A stretch of DNA of 64,000 nt from Brotonthovivens ammoniilytica (GTDB lineage Bacteria > Bacillota > Clostridia > Lachnospirales > Lachnospiraceae), in assembly GCF_025566885.1 (NCBI RefSeq), contig NZ_JAOQJQ010000003.1:310001-374000 (forward strand), given 5' to 3'. Below, one piece after another: positions 53,927 to 63,900 of this stretch. The notes under the pieces are model-generated. The model made no database searches. It was not told the DNA's origin and worked only from the letters and a program-made list of their open reading frames with translations. Made by a program: the position numbers and the translations under genes. Within the stretch, counting starts at the first letter, position 1. Every line of letters begins with the position of its first letter.

Positions 53927-55204
53927 ATGATAGATATTAGATTTTTAAGAGAAAATCCCGAAATTGTAAAACAGAACATTAAAAATAAATTTCAGGACAG
54001 AAAACTGCCTCTGGTGGATGAAGTCATTGAACTGGATGAAAAAGCCCGCGCCGTACAGCAGGAAGCTGATAATCTGCGTGCCAACAGAAATAAGATCTCC
54101 AAACAGATCGGAGCTTTGATGGCTCAGGGAAAGAAAGAAGAAGCTATGGCCTTAAAGGAGCAGGTTGCTAAGGATGCCAAAAAGCTGGAAGAGCTGGAGG
54201 AGCAGGAAGCACAGCTGCAGGAAAAAATCAGACAGGATATGATGGCAATTCCAAATATCATTGACCCTTCTGTTCCAATCGGAAAAGACGACAGTGAAAA
54301 TGTGGAGGTGCAAAAGTACGGGGAGCCCGTGGTTCCTGATTTTGAGATTCCGTATCATACGGAAATCATGGAAAAATTTGATGGAATTGACCTGGATGCG
54401 GCAAGAAAGGTTGCAGGAAATGGTTTCTATTATCTCCAAGGAGATATCGCAAGACTGCATTCTGCAATGACGGCCTATGCCAGAGATTTTATGATTGACC
54501 GGGGATTTACCTACTGTATCCCGCCGTTTATGATTCGAAGCAACGTGGTAACCGGTGTTATGAGCTTTGAAGAGATGGATGCCATGATGTATAAGATTGA
54601 AGGCGAGGATCTGTACCTTATCGGTACTTCTGAGCATTCCATGATCGGTAAGTTTATAGATACAATTATAGAAGAAGAAGCTCTGCCCAAAACCCTTACA
54701 AGCTATTCTCCATGTTTCAGAAAGGAAAAAGGTGCTCACGGAATTGAGGAGAGAGGTGTATACCGGATTCATCAGTTTGAAAAACAGGAGATGATCGTTG
54801 TATGTAAGCCTGAGGAATCACCCATGTGGTTTGATAAGCTGTGGCAGAATACAGTAGATTTGTTCCGCTCTCTGGATATTCCGGTACGTACGCTGGAATG
54901 CTGTTCCGGAGATCTGGCAGACCTGAAAGTAAAATCAATTGATGTGGAAGCATGGTCGCCCCGCCAGAAAAAATATTTTGAAGTGGGAAGCTGTTCCAAT
55001 CTTGGAGATGCTCAGGCAAGACGTCTGAAAATCCGTGTTAAAGGAAAAGGCGGGAAATATTTTGCACATACACTGAACAATACCGTTGTAGCTCCTCCAA
55101 GAATGCTGATTGCCTTTTTGGAAAACAACCTGAATGAAGACGGTACTGTGAATATCCCGGAAGCGCTTCAGCCGTATATGGGCGGAAAAACAAAAATTCA
55201 GTAG
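53927..55204 (+). CDS. serS: Seryl-tRNA synthetase
   Basis: Class II synthetase charging tRNA-Ser (and tRNA-Sec). 425 residues. The N-terminal coiled-coil arm (about 25-105) is followed by the catalytic domain with motif 2 (SPCFRKEKGAHG...GVYRIHQFEK, near 265) and motif 3 (NNTVVAPPRMLIAFLEN, near 385). There is no room for a T-box leader in the 49 nt upstream; it is probably co-expressed with glyA, linking serine use for glycine and for tRNA. Terminator downstream. Confidence 0.97.
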   Translation: MIDIRFLRENPEIVKQNIKNKFQDRKLPLVDEVIELDEKARAVQQEADNLRANRNKISKQIGALMAQGKKEEAMALKEQVAKDAKKLEELEEQEAQLQEKIRQDMMAIPNIIDPSVPIGKDDSENVEVQKYGEPVVPDFEIPYHTEIMEKFDGIDLDAARKVAGNGFYYLQGDIARLHSAMTAYARDFMIDRGFTYCIPPFMIRSNVVTGVMSFEEMDAMMYKIEGEDLYLIGTSEHSMIGKFIDTIIEEEALPKTLTSYSPCFRKEKGAHGIEERGVYRIHQFEKQEMIVVCKPEESPMWFDKLWQNTVDLFRSLDIPVRTLECCSGDLADLKVKSIDVEAWSPRQKKYFEVGSCSNLGDAQARRLKIRVKGKGGKYFAHTLNNTVVAPPRMLIAFLENNLNEDGTVNIPEALQPYMGGKTKIQ

Positions 55205-55220
55205 TACAGTAAGAAAAAGA

Positions 55221-55261
55221 AAAAACACGCCGGAATGCAGGGCATTTGGGCGTGTTTTTTT
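55221..55261 (+). terminator. Intrinsic terminator after serS
   Basis: AAAAACACGCC (55221-55231) pairs with GGCGTGTTTTT (55249-55259) followed by further T. The repeat copy begins right at the end of this T-run, as for copy 1. Confidence 0.85.
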
Positions 55262-55415
55262 ACTCCATAGGAAATACTGTGTTGTGATAAAGCTGAAAAG
55301 TACCGATTCCTATAGAGCAAAAAAACGCTCCGCTGAGGATCGCACTGCGGCGGAATGGAATCATGTCGCAAAAGCGACCCGCCGCAGGCGGAGAATGTGC
55401 TTTGCACATTCTTTT
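55262..55415 (+). repeat. Dispersed structured repeat, copy 3
   Basis: Same order of elements as the other copies, over 90 percent identical to copy 1 across the first 130 bp by eye. The left arm of the first stem has one change (CTCCATAGG against CTCTATAGG). The closing hairpin is AGAATGTGC-TT-GCACATTCT with TTTT, as in copy 2 and as at 15-40. With the serS terminator it occupies most of the 368 bases before the next gene; 55416-55572 otherwise holds only the acetyltransferase upstream region. Confidence 0.85.
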
Positions 55416-55572
55416 ATACCAAATGCAAGATATTCGTTATATATTAAATCCCCTGCCAATCAGATTTTTGTTATAATAGACAATAATACAAAAATAAAAC
55501 TGGAAGGGCAGGCTGATCAGATTTACCGGTTGTCAGGATAGTCAGAAGAAGCAGAAAGAAGGAGGGTACAGG

Positions 55573-56214
55573 ATGTTTCGATTAATAGATATGGAACATT
55601 GGGAGCGGAGAGAGCATTATCAGTATTATGATGAAAAATTAAAATGTGTGTACAGTATTACGGCTGATCTGGATGTGACTGCATTACAAAAGAAGGTGAA
55701 AGAAAAACATCTGAAGTTCTATCCCGCTTTTGTGTACTGCGCGGCAAGAGCTGTAAATGCAGCCAGAGAATTCCGGATGGGTACGGATGCAGAAGGCAAT
55801 CCGGGATTCTGGGATGTGATGCATCCTAGTTACACGATTTTTCATGAAGATGATCATACCTTTTCTGATTTGTGGACCTTTTATGACGAATCCTTTTCTG
55901 CTTTTTATCAGTCAATGACAGCGGATATGGCTTTGTATGGAAAGAAAAAAGGGGTTAAGGTAAAAGCAGGGCAGCCACAGAATTTTTTCTGCATTTCCTG
56001 TGTCCCGTGGCTGAATTATTCCGGTTATCATACAGCCTGCGTAGATTCGCGGCCGAATTTATTTCCCATTCTGACCTTTGGCCGGTATCAGGAAGAGGGC
56101 GGGCGTATGAAAATGCCTTTTACGGTAACGATTGCCCACGCAGCGGCTGACGGCTATCATACATCAAAGTTTATACAGGATCTGCAAAAGATCATTGATG
56201 AGGCAGTTTTCTGA
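55573..56214 (+). CDS. Chloramphenicol acetyltransferase-like protein (type A CAT family)
   Basis: 213 residues, the family's normal length. The catalytic motif is AHAAADGYH with the active His at 189 and the structural Asp193-Gly194; the substrate-pocket block SCVPWLNYSGYHTACVD is near residue 140. Proteins of this type in gut Clostridia may acetylate other hydroxyl compounds and often give no resistance, so a drug phenotype is unproven. RBS AAGGAGG. It lies 17 nt before a two-gene kinase module and may share its transcript. Confidence 0.85.
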   Translation: MFRLIDMEHWERREHYQYYDEKLKCVYSITADLDVTALQKKVKEKHLKFYPAFVYCAARAVNAAREFRMGTDAEGNPGFWDVMHPSYTIFHEDDHTFSDLWTFYDESFSAFYQSMTADMALYGKKKGVKVKAGQPQNFFCISCVPWLNYSGYHTACVDSRPNLFPILTFGRYQEEGGRMKMPFTVTIAHAAADGYHTSKFIQDLQKIIDEAVF

Positions 56215-56231
56215 CAGAGAGGAAATGATAT

Positions 56232-56606
56232 ATGGAAAATAGAACAGAGCATAATCCGGATATTACAATGCAGATTCAGTTTATGCATGATGAACAGCTG
56301 TGTACGATTATAAATATAGATTTCAAACATAAACAAATATATATTGAGAATCAAACAGACAGGGTTTTATGGAAGGCATTTGGAGTTGTAGAGAAGCCTG
56401 ACTGGGAACAGTTTGAATATTTTTTAGAAAGCCGTTGTTTTCCAAGAACCCGGGCCAATGCAAAAGAGATGCTAAAGGAGCTTGGCATAGATTCCTATGA
56501 TCCGCTTCAGATTATAGAAAAAACAAAAGGGCGCATGGCGGAAGATCATCATTGGTTAAAAATTCTTTATAAAAAAGATTTTGGAGGCGCAGAATGGAAA
56601 AAGTGA
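56232..56606 (+). CDS. Small partner protein of HipA-like kinase (possible HipS-like)
   Basis: 124 residues from ATG 56232 (GAGAGGAAATGATAT upstream). The N half looks like a small beta-rich unit (MHDEQLCTIINIDFKHKQIYI); the C half has FEYFLESRCFPRTRANAKEM and YDPLQIIEKTKGRMAEDH, whose spacing recalls the N-subdomain 1 of HipA, which is a separate antitoxin (HipS) in E. coli HipBST. That match is weak and by eye only. It overlaps the kinase gene by 13 nt. There is no helix-turn-helix, so autoregulation would differ from HipB. Confidence 0.65.
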   Translation: MENRTEHNPDITMQIQFMHDEQLCTIINIDFKHKQIYIENQTDRVLWKAFGVVEKPDWEQFEYFLESRCFPRTRANAKEMLKELGIDSYDPLQIIEKTKGRMAEDHHWLKILYKKDFGGAEWKK

Positions 56607-57409
56607 CAGTCACATCGAATCCTCAGATGGCGGTGTTGGGAGGCTCTTCTAAAGGAGACCAGATGAAGTGGCAGCAGGATGGAATCTGGTATAAAGCTGA
56701 TCATATGGGATATGAAGCGCTGGCAGAAGTTATAGTTTCAAGGATGTTGGAAAGATCTAATGCAGATCTGTATGTAACATATGATCCTGTAGAAATAATT
56801 TTTAAGAATGAGAGATTTTTAGGATGCAAAAGTAAAAGCTTTCTTCAGAAAAATGAAGAACTGGTGACCATGGAACATTTGCATCGTCAGTATACAGGAG
56901 AAAGTCTCGCACAAAAGCTGGCCGGTTTTGCCCTGGTGGAAGAAAGGATACAATATGTTGTATCTCTGGTTGAAGAGATCTGCCATATTAATAATTTTGG
57001 CAGTTACTTAGCAGAAGAATTGACAATAGATGGATTTTTCCTGAATGAAGACAGGCACACAAATAATATGGCAGTAATATATGACAGCAAGCAGGATTGC
57101 TATCGTTTATGTCCATATTTTGATAATGGCCTTTCTCTGCTGGCGGATACAAGGATGGATTTTTCCATTGATATACCAATCGAAAGATGTATGGAAAAAA
57201 TACAGGCCAAGCCATTTAGTATAGATTTTGATAAACAACTGGATGCAGCCGAAGAGCTGTATGGGACAAAATTAGAGTTTTATTATGATTTAAAATTTGC
57301 AAGACAGGAATTAGACAAATTTTCTGGTTATTATGACCAGCGTATTTTAGATCGGGTTTTTGAATTATTGCGTATGCAAAAAAGGAAATATCAATATTTA
57401 TTTAAGTAA
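56594..57409 (+). CDS. HipA-like Ser/Thr kinase (short, HipT-like)
   Basis: 271 residues; ATG 56594 has GGAGG upstream within the previous gene. Kinase signs: a glycine-rich GGSSKGDQMKW loop (residues 16-26), lysine in WYKAD (34), glutamates near 41-45 for the salt bridge, the catalytic loop NEDRHTNN with Asp153 and Asn158, and the metal-binding Asp177 in YFDNG. This matches the HipA C-terminal kinase family but lacks HipA's N-subdomain, which may be the preceding gene. HipA kinases phosphorylate aminoacyl-tRNA synthetases; the target here is unknown. topB starts 15 nt later. Confidence 0.8.
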   Translation: MEKVTVTSNPQMAVLGGSSKGDQMKWQQDGIWYKADHMGYEALAEVIVSRMLERSNADLYVTYDPVEIIFKNERFLGCKSKSFLQKNEELVTMEHLHRQYTGESLAQKLAGFALVEERIQYVVSLVEEICHINNFGSYLAEELTIDGFFLNEDRHTNNMAVIYDSKQDCYRLCPYFDNGLSLLADTRMDFSIDIPIERCMEKIQAKPFSIDFDKQLDAAEELYGTKLEFYYDLKFARQELDKFSGYYDQRILDRVFELLRMQKRKYQYLFK

Positions 57410-57424
57410 AAGTGAGGATAAAAA

Positions 57425-59608
57425 GTGGGAAAAGTTTTAGTAATTGCGGAGAAACCGTCAGTGGGCCGCGATGTTGCAAGAGTTTTAAAGTGTTTAAAGA
57501 AGCTGGAGGGAGCCTTAGAGGGTGACCGATATATTGTAACCTGGGGGCTTGGCCATCTGGTTACCCTGGCGGATCCGGAGCATTATGATAAAAAATATAA
57601 AGACTGGAAGATGGAAGATCTGCCCATGATGCCAAAGCAGCTGGATACAGAGGTGATCCGCCAGACTGCAAAACAGTACCGGGCGGTGAAGAGCCAGCTT
57701 CACAGAAAAGATGTGTCAGGAATCGTAATTGCCACAGATGCCGGCCGGGAGGGAGAGCTGGTAGCACGCTGGATCTTAAAGGCGGCAGGCAGCCACAAGC
57801 CCTGCAGACGTCTGTGGATTTCTTCTGTGACAGATAAAGCGATCCGGCAGGGATTTGACAGGCTGAAAGATGCCAGGGAGTATGATAATCTGTACCATGC
57901 GGCTGTCTGCCGGGCGGAGGCTGACTGGCTGGTGGGGTTAAACGCCACCCGGGCGCTGACCTGTAAGCACAATGCCCAGCTGTCCTGCGGAAGAGTACAG
58001 ACTCCCACACTGGCAATGATCGCCAAACGGGAAGAGGAGATCAGAAAGTTTATACCAAAGTCCTATTACGGCCTGTCTGTGCTGGCAGAGGGAATCAGCT
58101 TTACCTGGAGAGATGAAAAGAGCGGAAGCTACCGGACCTTTCAAAAGGAACGGGTTCTGGAGATTGAGAAAAAAATCAGCGGAAAGAAACTAAAGCTTGT
58201 AAAGACAGATGCCAAAAAGAAAAAGAAACCGGCGCCTCTGTTATATGATCTTACTGAGCTGCAGCGGGAGGCGAATCGGAAATTCGGATTTTCCGCAAAA
58301 GAAACTTTGAATATTATGCAGCGGCTGTATGAAAATCATAAGGTGTTAACTTATCCAAGAACAGATTCCCGTTATCTGACGTCGGATGTAGTGGGAACTA
58401 TAAAAGAACGGCTTCAGGCTGTTAATTCCGGCGCTTACCGGGCGTTTGTGGCTCCGCTGTTAAAGCAGGAGATAAAAAAGAGCGCATCTTTTGTAAATGA
58501 CAGTAAAGTCAGCGACCATCATGCTATTATTCCCACGGAGCAGGCGCCCTCCTATCTGCATATGAGCAACGAAGAAAAGAAAATTTACGATCTGGTTGTC
58601 CGCAGATTTTTAGCTGTGCTGTACCCGCCTTATGAGTATGAGGAGACGACGCTGGAAGGAGAAATTGCAGGAGAAAGCTTTTGGGCCAGAGGAAACAGGA
58701 CGCTTTTCGCCGGATGGAAAAGCGTTTATGAAAATCCTTCTGAGGATGATGAGGAAGAGGAATTAAAAAAACAGGATCTGCCTGCCGTTACAAAGGGGCA
58801 GGAACTGCTGGTTTCCAATATCCGCCGGACAGAAGGCAAGACAAAGCCTCCTGCCAGATTTAATGAGGCGACACTTTTATCCGCCATGGAAAATCCGGTG
58901 AAATATATGGAGAGCGGAGATAAACAGATGGCAAAGACACTAGGCGAGACCGGCGGTCTTGGAACTGTTGCCACCAGAGCGGATATTATTGAAAAACTGT
59001 TTTCCGGTTTTCTCCTTGAGAAAAAAGGCGAAGAAATATATACCACAGCTAAAGCAAGACAGCTGCTTGAACTGGTTCCGGAGGATTTAAGAAAGCCGGA
59101 GCTGACAGCCCAGTGGGAGATGAAGCTTTCTGATATTGCAGCCGGAAGGCTGTCTGATCGGAAGTTTATGAATGATATCAGAACTTATACGGTGGAACTG
59201 GTAGATGAAATCAAAAAAGGCCAGGGGACTTTCCGGCATGATAATCTGACAAATAAAATCTGCCCAGACTGTGGAAAACGTCTGCTGGCCGTGAATGGAA
59301 AAAACAGCCGTCTGCTTGTGTGTCAGGACAGAAACTGCGGATACCGGCAGACTGTCTCTAAAGTCACTAATGCCCGCTGTCCTCAGTGCCACAAAAAAAT
59401 GGAGATGGTTGGAAGCGGGGAGGCCTCAACCTTTGTCTGCGCCTGCGGATACAAGGAGCGCTTAAGCAAATTCCAGGAGCGCCGGAAAAAAGAAGGAGCC
59501 GGAGTTTCTAAACGGGATGTGCAGAACTATTTGAAAAAGCAGCAGAAAGAAGCAAAAGAGCCGGTAAATAATGCCTTTGCAGAAGCTTTTAAAAATATAA
59601 AACTTTAA
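57425..59608 (+). CDS. topB: DNA topoisomerase III (type IA)
   Basis: 727 residues from GTG 57425 (GTGAGGATAAAAA upstream). Toprim domain with VLVIAEKPSVGRDVA and the metal site TDAGREGE; the catalytic tyrosine is Tyr310 in YPRTDSRYL. The C-terminal 120 residues hold cysteine-rich zinc ribbons (CPDCGKRL...CQDRNCGY and CPQCHKKM...CACGY), then a basic tail. TopB decatenates DNA at forks. Clostridial genomes also carry copies on integrative elements; here it follows the kinase module closely, so the neighbourhood may be partly acquired, but no conjugation genes are present. Confidence 0.94.
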   Translation: MGKVLVIAEKPSVGRDVARVLKCLKKLEGALEGDRYIVTWGLGHLVTLADPEHYDKKYKDWKMEDLPMMPKQLDTEVIRQTAKQYRAVKSQLHRKDVSGIVIATDAGREGELVARWILKAAGSHKPCRRLWISSVTDKAIRQGFDRLKDAREYDNLYHAAVCRAEADWLVGLNATRALTCKHNAQLSCGRVQTPTLAMIAKREEEIRKFIPKSYYGLSVLAEGISFTWRDEKSGSYRTFQKERVLEIEKKISGKKLKLVKTDAKKKKKPAPLLYDLTELQREANRKFGFSAKETLNIMQRLYENHKVLTYPRTDSRYLTSDVVGTIKERLQAVNSGAYRAFVAPLLKQEIKKSASFVNDSKVSDHHAIIPTEQAPSYLHMSNEEKKIYDLVVRRFLAVLYPPYEYEETTLEGEIAGESFWARGNRTLFAGWKSVYENPSEDDEEEELKKQDLPAVTKGQELLVSNIRRTEGKTKPPARFNEATLLSAMENPVKYMESGDKQMAKTLGETGGLGTVATRADIIEKLFSGFLLEKKGEEIYTTAKARQLLELVPEDLRKPELTAQWEMKLSDIAAGRLSDRKFMNDIRTYTVELVDEIKKGQGTFRHDNLTNKICPDCGKRLLAVNGKNSRLLVCQDRNCGYRQTVSKVTNARCPQCHKKMEMVGSGEASTFVCACGYKERLSKFQERRKKEGAGVSKRDVQNYLKKQQKEAKEPVNNAFAEAFKNIKL

Positions 59609-59725
59609 GGCGGAAGGAAGAATTCGCCAGGCCGCAGAAGAATAAAAGGCCCGGACGGATAAAAAGACAGTTTTAGTGTAGTGATATAATCGTTATTAAA
59701 ATGCAGAAAAAATTGAGTCAGGTTA

Positions 59726-59754
59726 TTGAAAAAGAAAAAAAAGTGTGATAAACT
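59726..59754 (+). promoter_or_regulatory. Sigma-A promoter of carAB
   Basis: -35 TTGAAA (59726-59731), 17-nt A-rich spacer, -10 TAAACT (59749-59754), giving a leader of about 100 nt. Confidence 0.65.
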
Positions 59755-59764
59755 CTATTCAATT

Positions 59765-59817
59765 TGGGCATCTGTAATCCGGGTGCCCAGGAAAAAAAGA
59801 GATCACTCTTTTTTTTT
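59765..59817 (+). promoter_or_regulatory. carA leader with terminator-like hairpin (possible attenuator)
   Basis: A first hairpin (TGGGCATC from 59765 pairing with the segment ending TGCCCA at 59789) is followed directly by AAAAAAAGAG-ATCA-CTCTTTTTTT (59792-59815) and a T-run, all between promoter and start codon. The second stem looks like an intrinsic terminator within the leader. No PyrR-binding consensus was recognised with certainty. Attenuation by pyrimidines or arginine is inference. Confidence 0.5.
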
Positions 59818-59861
59818 GCTCATTAACAGGTAGATTCACAGAAAGGGCAAGGAGAGAAAAG

Positions 59862-60938
59862 ATGAAAGCATTTCTTATTCTGGAAGATGGCACAGTTTTT
59901 ACGGGAACTAGTATCGGCTCCGCAAAAGAAGTCATCAGTGAGATTGTATTTAACACGTCTATGACAGGTTATTTAGAAGTATTAACCGATCCGTCCTATG
60001 CGGGACAGGCGGTTGTTATGACTTATCCTTTAATTGGAAATTATGGAATTACTCCGGATATGGAATCAGAAAAACCATGGCCCGACGGATATATTGTGCG
60101 GGAGTTATCAAGGCTTCCAAGCAACTTCAGATGCCAGGGAACCATTCAGGATTTTCTGTTAAAATACGATATTCCCGGAATCGCCGGTATAGATACCAGA
60201 GCTCTTACAAAGATTTTAAGAGAAAAAGGTACCATGAACGGCATGATAACCACCAATGAAGCTTTTAATGTAAGTGAAATTATTCCGAAACTGAAAGTTT
60301 ACAGTACTGGTAAAGTGGTAGAAAAAGTTACCTGCAGCAAAAAAACAGTAACAGGAAAGGGCAGTTACAAAGTAGCTCTGATGGATTTTGGGGCAAAGAA
60401 AAACATTGCAGAGTCTTTAGTAAAAAGAGGATGTGAGGTGACTATTTATCCGGCTCACACTCCTGCAGATGAAATTCTGGCTGATCAGCCTGACGGCATC
60501 ATGCTGTCAAACGGACCCGGGGACCCGAAAGAGTGCCGGGGTATTGTCGAAGAATTAAAGAAATTATACGCATCCGATATACCGATTTTTGCAATTTGTC
60601 TTGGTCATCAGCTGATGGCGTTAGCAAACGGAGCAGATACCCACAAATTAAAATACGGGCATCGCGGGGGAAACCATCCGGTGAAAGATCTTGCAGATAA
60701 TCGTGTCTATATCTCATCACAAAATCATGGTTATGTAGTAGATACTGAAAACTTAGATCCTTCTGTAGCTGTGCCGGCATTTGTTAATGTCAACGACGGT
60801 ACAAATGAAGGCTTAAAATATACAGGAAAAAATATTTTTACGGTGCAGTTTCACCCGGAGGCTTGTCCGGGCCCCCAGGACAGCAGTTACCTGTTTGACA
60901 GATTTATTGAAATGATGGGAGGAAACAAAAATGCCTAA
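59862..60938 (+). CDS. carA: Carbamoyl-phosphate synthase small (glutaminase) subunit
   Basis: 358 residues. Releases ammonia from glutamine for CarB. The N-terminal CarA domain (FNTSMTGYLEVLTDPSYAGQ) is followed by a class I glutaminase with the oxyanion block SNGPGDPKECRG, the nucleophile Cys in AICLGHQLMALANG near residue 247, and the catalytic His/Glu in QFHPEACPGP near residue 330. RBS AAGGAGAG. It overlaps carB by 8 nt. The product feeds both pyrimidine and arginine synthesis; the pyr genes elsewhere in the window favour pyrimidines. Confidence 0.96.
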   Translation: MKAFLILEDGTVFTGTSIGSAKEVISEIVFNTSMTGYLEVLTDPSYAGQAVVMTYPLIGNYGITPDMESEKPWPDGYIVRELSRLPSNFRCQGTIQDFLLKYDIPGIAGIDTRALTKILREKGTMNGMITTNEAFNVSEIIPKLKVYSTGKVVEKVTCSKKTVTGKGSYKVALMDFGAKKNIAESLVKRGCEVTIYPAHTPADEILADQPDGIMLSNGPGDPKECRGIVEELKKLYASDIPIFAICLGHQLMALANGADTHKLKYGHRGGNHPVKDLADNRVYISSQNHGYVVDTENLDPSVAVPAFVNVNDGTNEGLKYTGKNIFTVQFHPEACPGPQDSSYLFDRFIEMMGGNKNA

Positions 60939-63900
60939 AAATCCGGATATAAAAAAAGTACTGGTTATCGGCTCGGGGCCAATTGTCATCGGGCAGGCGG
61001 CTGAATTTGACTATGCGGGGACCCAGGCATGCCGGTCTCTGAAAGAGGAAGGTATTGAAGTCTGCCTGGTTAATTCTAATCCGGCAACGATTATGACGGA
61101 TAAAGAGATTGCAGATCAGGTTTACATAGAGCCTTTAACTGTGGATGTTTTAAAACAAATTATTTTAAAAGAAAAGCCGGACAGCGTTCTGCCTACTCTG
61201 GGAGGACAGGCCGGTCTGAATCTGGGAATGGAGCTGGCAGAATCTGGTTTCCTGGCAGAACAGGGTGTCAGACTTATCGGAACTACAGCGGAAACCATTA
61301 GAAAAGCAGAAGACCGTCAGGAATTTAAAGATACTATGGGAAAAATCGGCGAGCCATGTGCGGCCTCCCTGGTTGTAAAAAATGTAGAAGACGGAATCCG
61401 TTTTACTAATACCATCGGTTATCCTGTTGTACTGCGTCCGGCTTATACGCTGGGTGGAAGCGGCGGCGGAATTGCCCATAATGAAACAGAGCTTGTGGAA
61501 ATTCTTTCCAACGGCCTTCGCTTAAGCCGTGTGGGAGAGGTTTTGGTGGAGCGCTGTATTGCAGGATGGAAGGAAATTGAGTACGAAGTAATGCGGGACG
61601 CCAACGGCAACTGTATTACTGTCTGCAATATGGAAAATCTGGATCCGGTAGGGGTTCACACCGGCGACAGTATTGTTGTAGCTCCCTCTCAGACATTAAG
61701 CGATAAAGAATACCAGATGCTCCGTACCTCAGCGCTGAATATTATCAGCGAGCTGAAAATCACCGGAGGCTGTAATGTGCAGTATGCTCTGCATCCGGAC
61801 AGCTTTGAATATTGTGTCATTGAGGTAAATCCACGTGTCAGCCGTTCTTCTGCTCTGGCCTCCAAAGCAACAGGGTATCCCATTGCAAAAGTGGCCGCAA
61901 AGATTGCCCTGGGGTATACACTGGACGAAATCAAAAATGCCATTACCGGAAAGACTTACGCAAGCTTTGAGCCTATGCTTGATTACTGCGTTGTAAAAAT
62001 TCCAAGACTTCCTTTTGATAAATTTATTACAGCAAAGCGGACGCTGACTACACAGATGAAAGCCACCGGAGAGGTTATGAGCATCTGTACCAACTTTGAA
62101 GGGGCTTTGATGAAAGCCATTCGTTCTCTGGAACAGCATGTGGACAGTCTGGTGACAGACGAATATCTGCATTTGTCTTATGATGAGCTGATAGAACGGA
62201 TGAGACTGGTAGATGACAGACGGATCTGGGTCATCGCCGAAGCCTGCCGCCGGGGCGTTTCCTATGAAACTATCCATGATATTACAAAGGTAGATATCTG
62301 GTTTATTGATAAGATTGCCATTCTGGTGGAGATGGAGAGCCGTTTAAGAAGCGAAGCTCTTACCGTTGAACTTTTAAGAGAAGCAAAGCGCATTGAATTT
62401 CCGGACAATGTCATTGCAAAGCTTACTGGAAAGCCGGAAGAATATATCAAACAGATGCGGTATGAAAATAAAATTACAGCAGCATTTAAAATGGTAGATA
62501 CCTGTGCGGCGGAATTTGCAGCTTCCACTCCATACTATTATTCCTGTTTTGACGGAGAAAATGAAGCTTGGGAGACACACCCGAAAAAGAAGGTGCTGGT
62601 TCTTGGGTCCGGCCCTATCCGCATCGGTCAGGGGGTAGAGTTTGATTTCTGTTCGGTACACTGTACCTGGGCTTTTGCAAGACAAGGGTATGAGACTGTT
62701 ATTATTAACAATAATCCGGAGACGGTATCCACAGACTTTGATGTGGCAGATAAACTGTATTTTGAGCCGCTGACACCGGAAGATGTGGAAAATATTGTAA
62801 ACATTGAAAAACCGGACGGAGCGGTGGTGCAGTTCGGCGGCCAGACAGCTATCAAACTGACAGAGAGCCTTATGAAAATGGGTGTTCCTATTCTTGGAAC
62901 GAAAGCGGAAGATGTAGATGCCGCAGAGGACAGAGAGCTCTTTGATAAGATTCTGGAAGAAACCAGGATTCCGCGGGCGGCAGGAGATACCGTATATACG
63001 GCGGCAGAAGCAAAAGATGCCGCAAACAGGATTGGATACCCGGTGCTGGTGCGTCCTTCCTATGTGCTGGGCGGTCAGGGAATGCAGATTGCATTTAATG
63101 ATGAAGAGATCGAAGAGTTTATGGCGGTGATCAACCGGTATGCCCAGGATCATCCGATTCTGGTTGACAAGTACCTGATGGGCAAAGAGATTGAAGTAGA
63201 TGCAGTCTGCGACGGTACCGATATTCTGATTCCGGGGATTATGGAGCATATTGAGAGAACCGGCGTGCATTCCGGGGACAGTATCTCTGTTTATCCGGCA
63301 CCAAGCATCAGTGAGAATGTAAAAGACACCATTGTGGAATATACAAAACGTCTGGCAAAAGCGCTTCATGTGGTGGGAATGATCAATATTCAGTTTATTG
63401 CCATGGGTGAAGAGGTATATGTTATCGAGGTAAATCCAAGATCCTCAAGAACCGTTCCGTATATCAGCAAGGTAACAGGTATTCCGATTGTAGATCTGGC
63501 TGCAAGAGTGATCATCGGCGAGACCATAAGGGGGATGGGATATGAGCCCGGGCTTGCGCCGGAAGCTGATTATATAGCAATTAAAATGCCGGTATTCTCC
63601 TTTGAAAAGCTCCGGGGGGCGGAGATCAGCCTTGGACCGGAGATGAAATCCACCGGAGAATGCCTTGGCATTGCAAAAAATTTCAATGAAGCATTATATA
63701 AGGCATTTTTAGGTGCAGGCATCCAGCTGCCAAAATATAAACAGATGATTATGACAGTAAAAGATGCAGATAAAGAAGAGGCAGTAGGTGTTGCCAGACG
63801 GTTTGAAGCTCTTGGATATAAGATCTATGCCACAAGAAGTACGGCCAGATATCTTCAGGAGCATGGAGTAAAAGCGTTGCGGGTGAATAAAATTTCCCAG

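Noticed and set aside
55573..59608. Integrative conjugative element containing the acetyltransferase, kinase pair and topB
   Set aside because: No integrase, relaxase, type IV secretion or attachment repeats were seen in the surrounding sequence.
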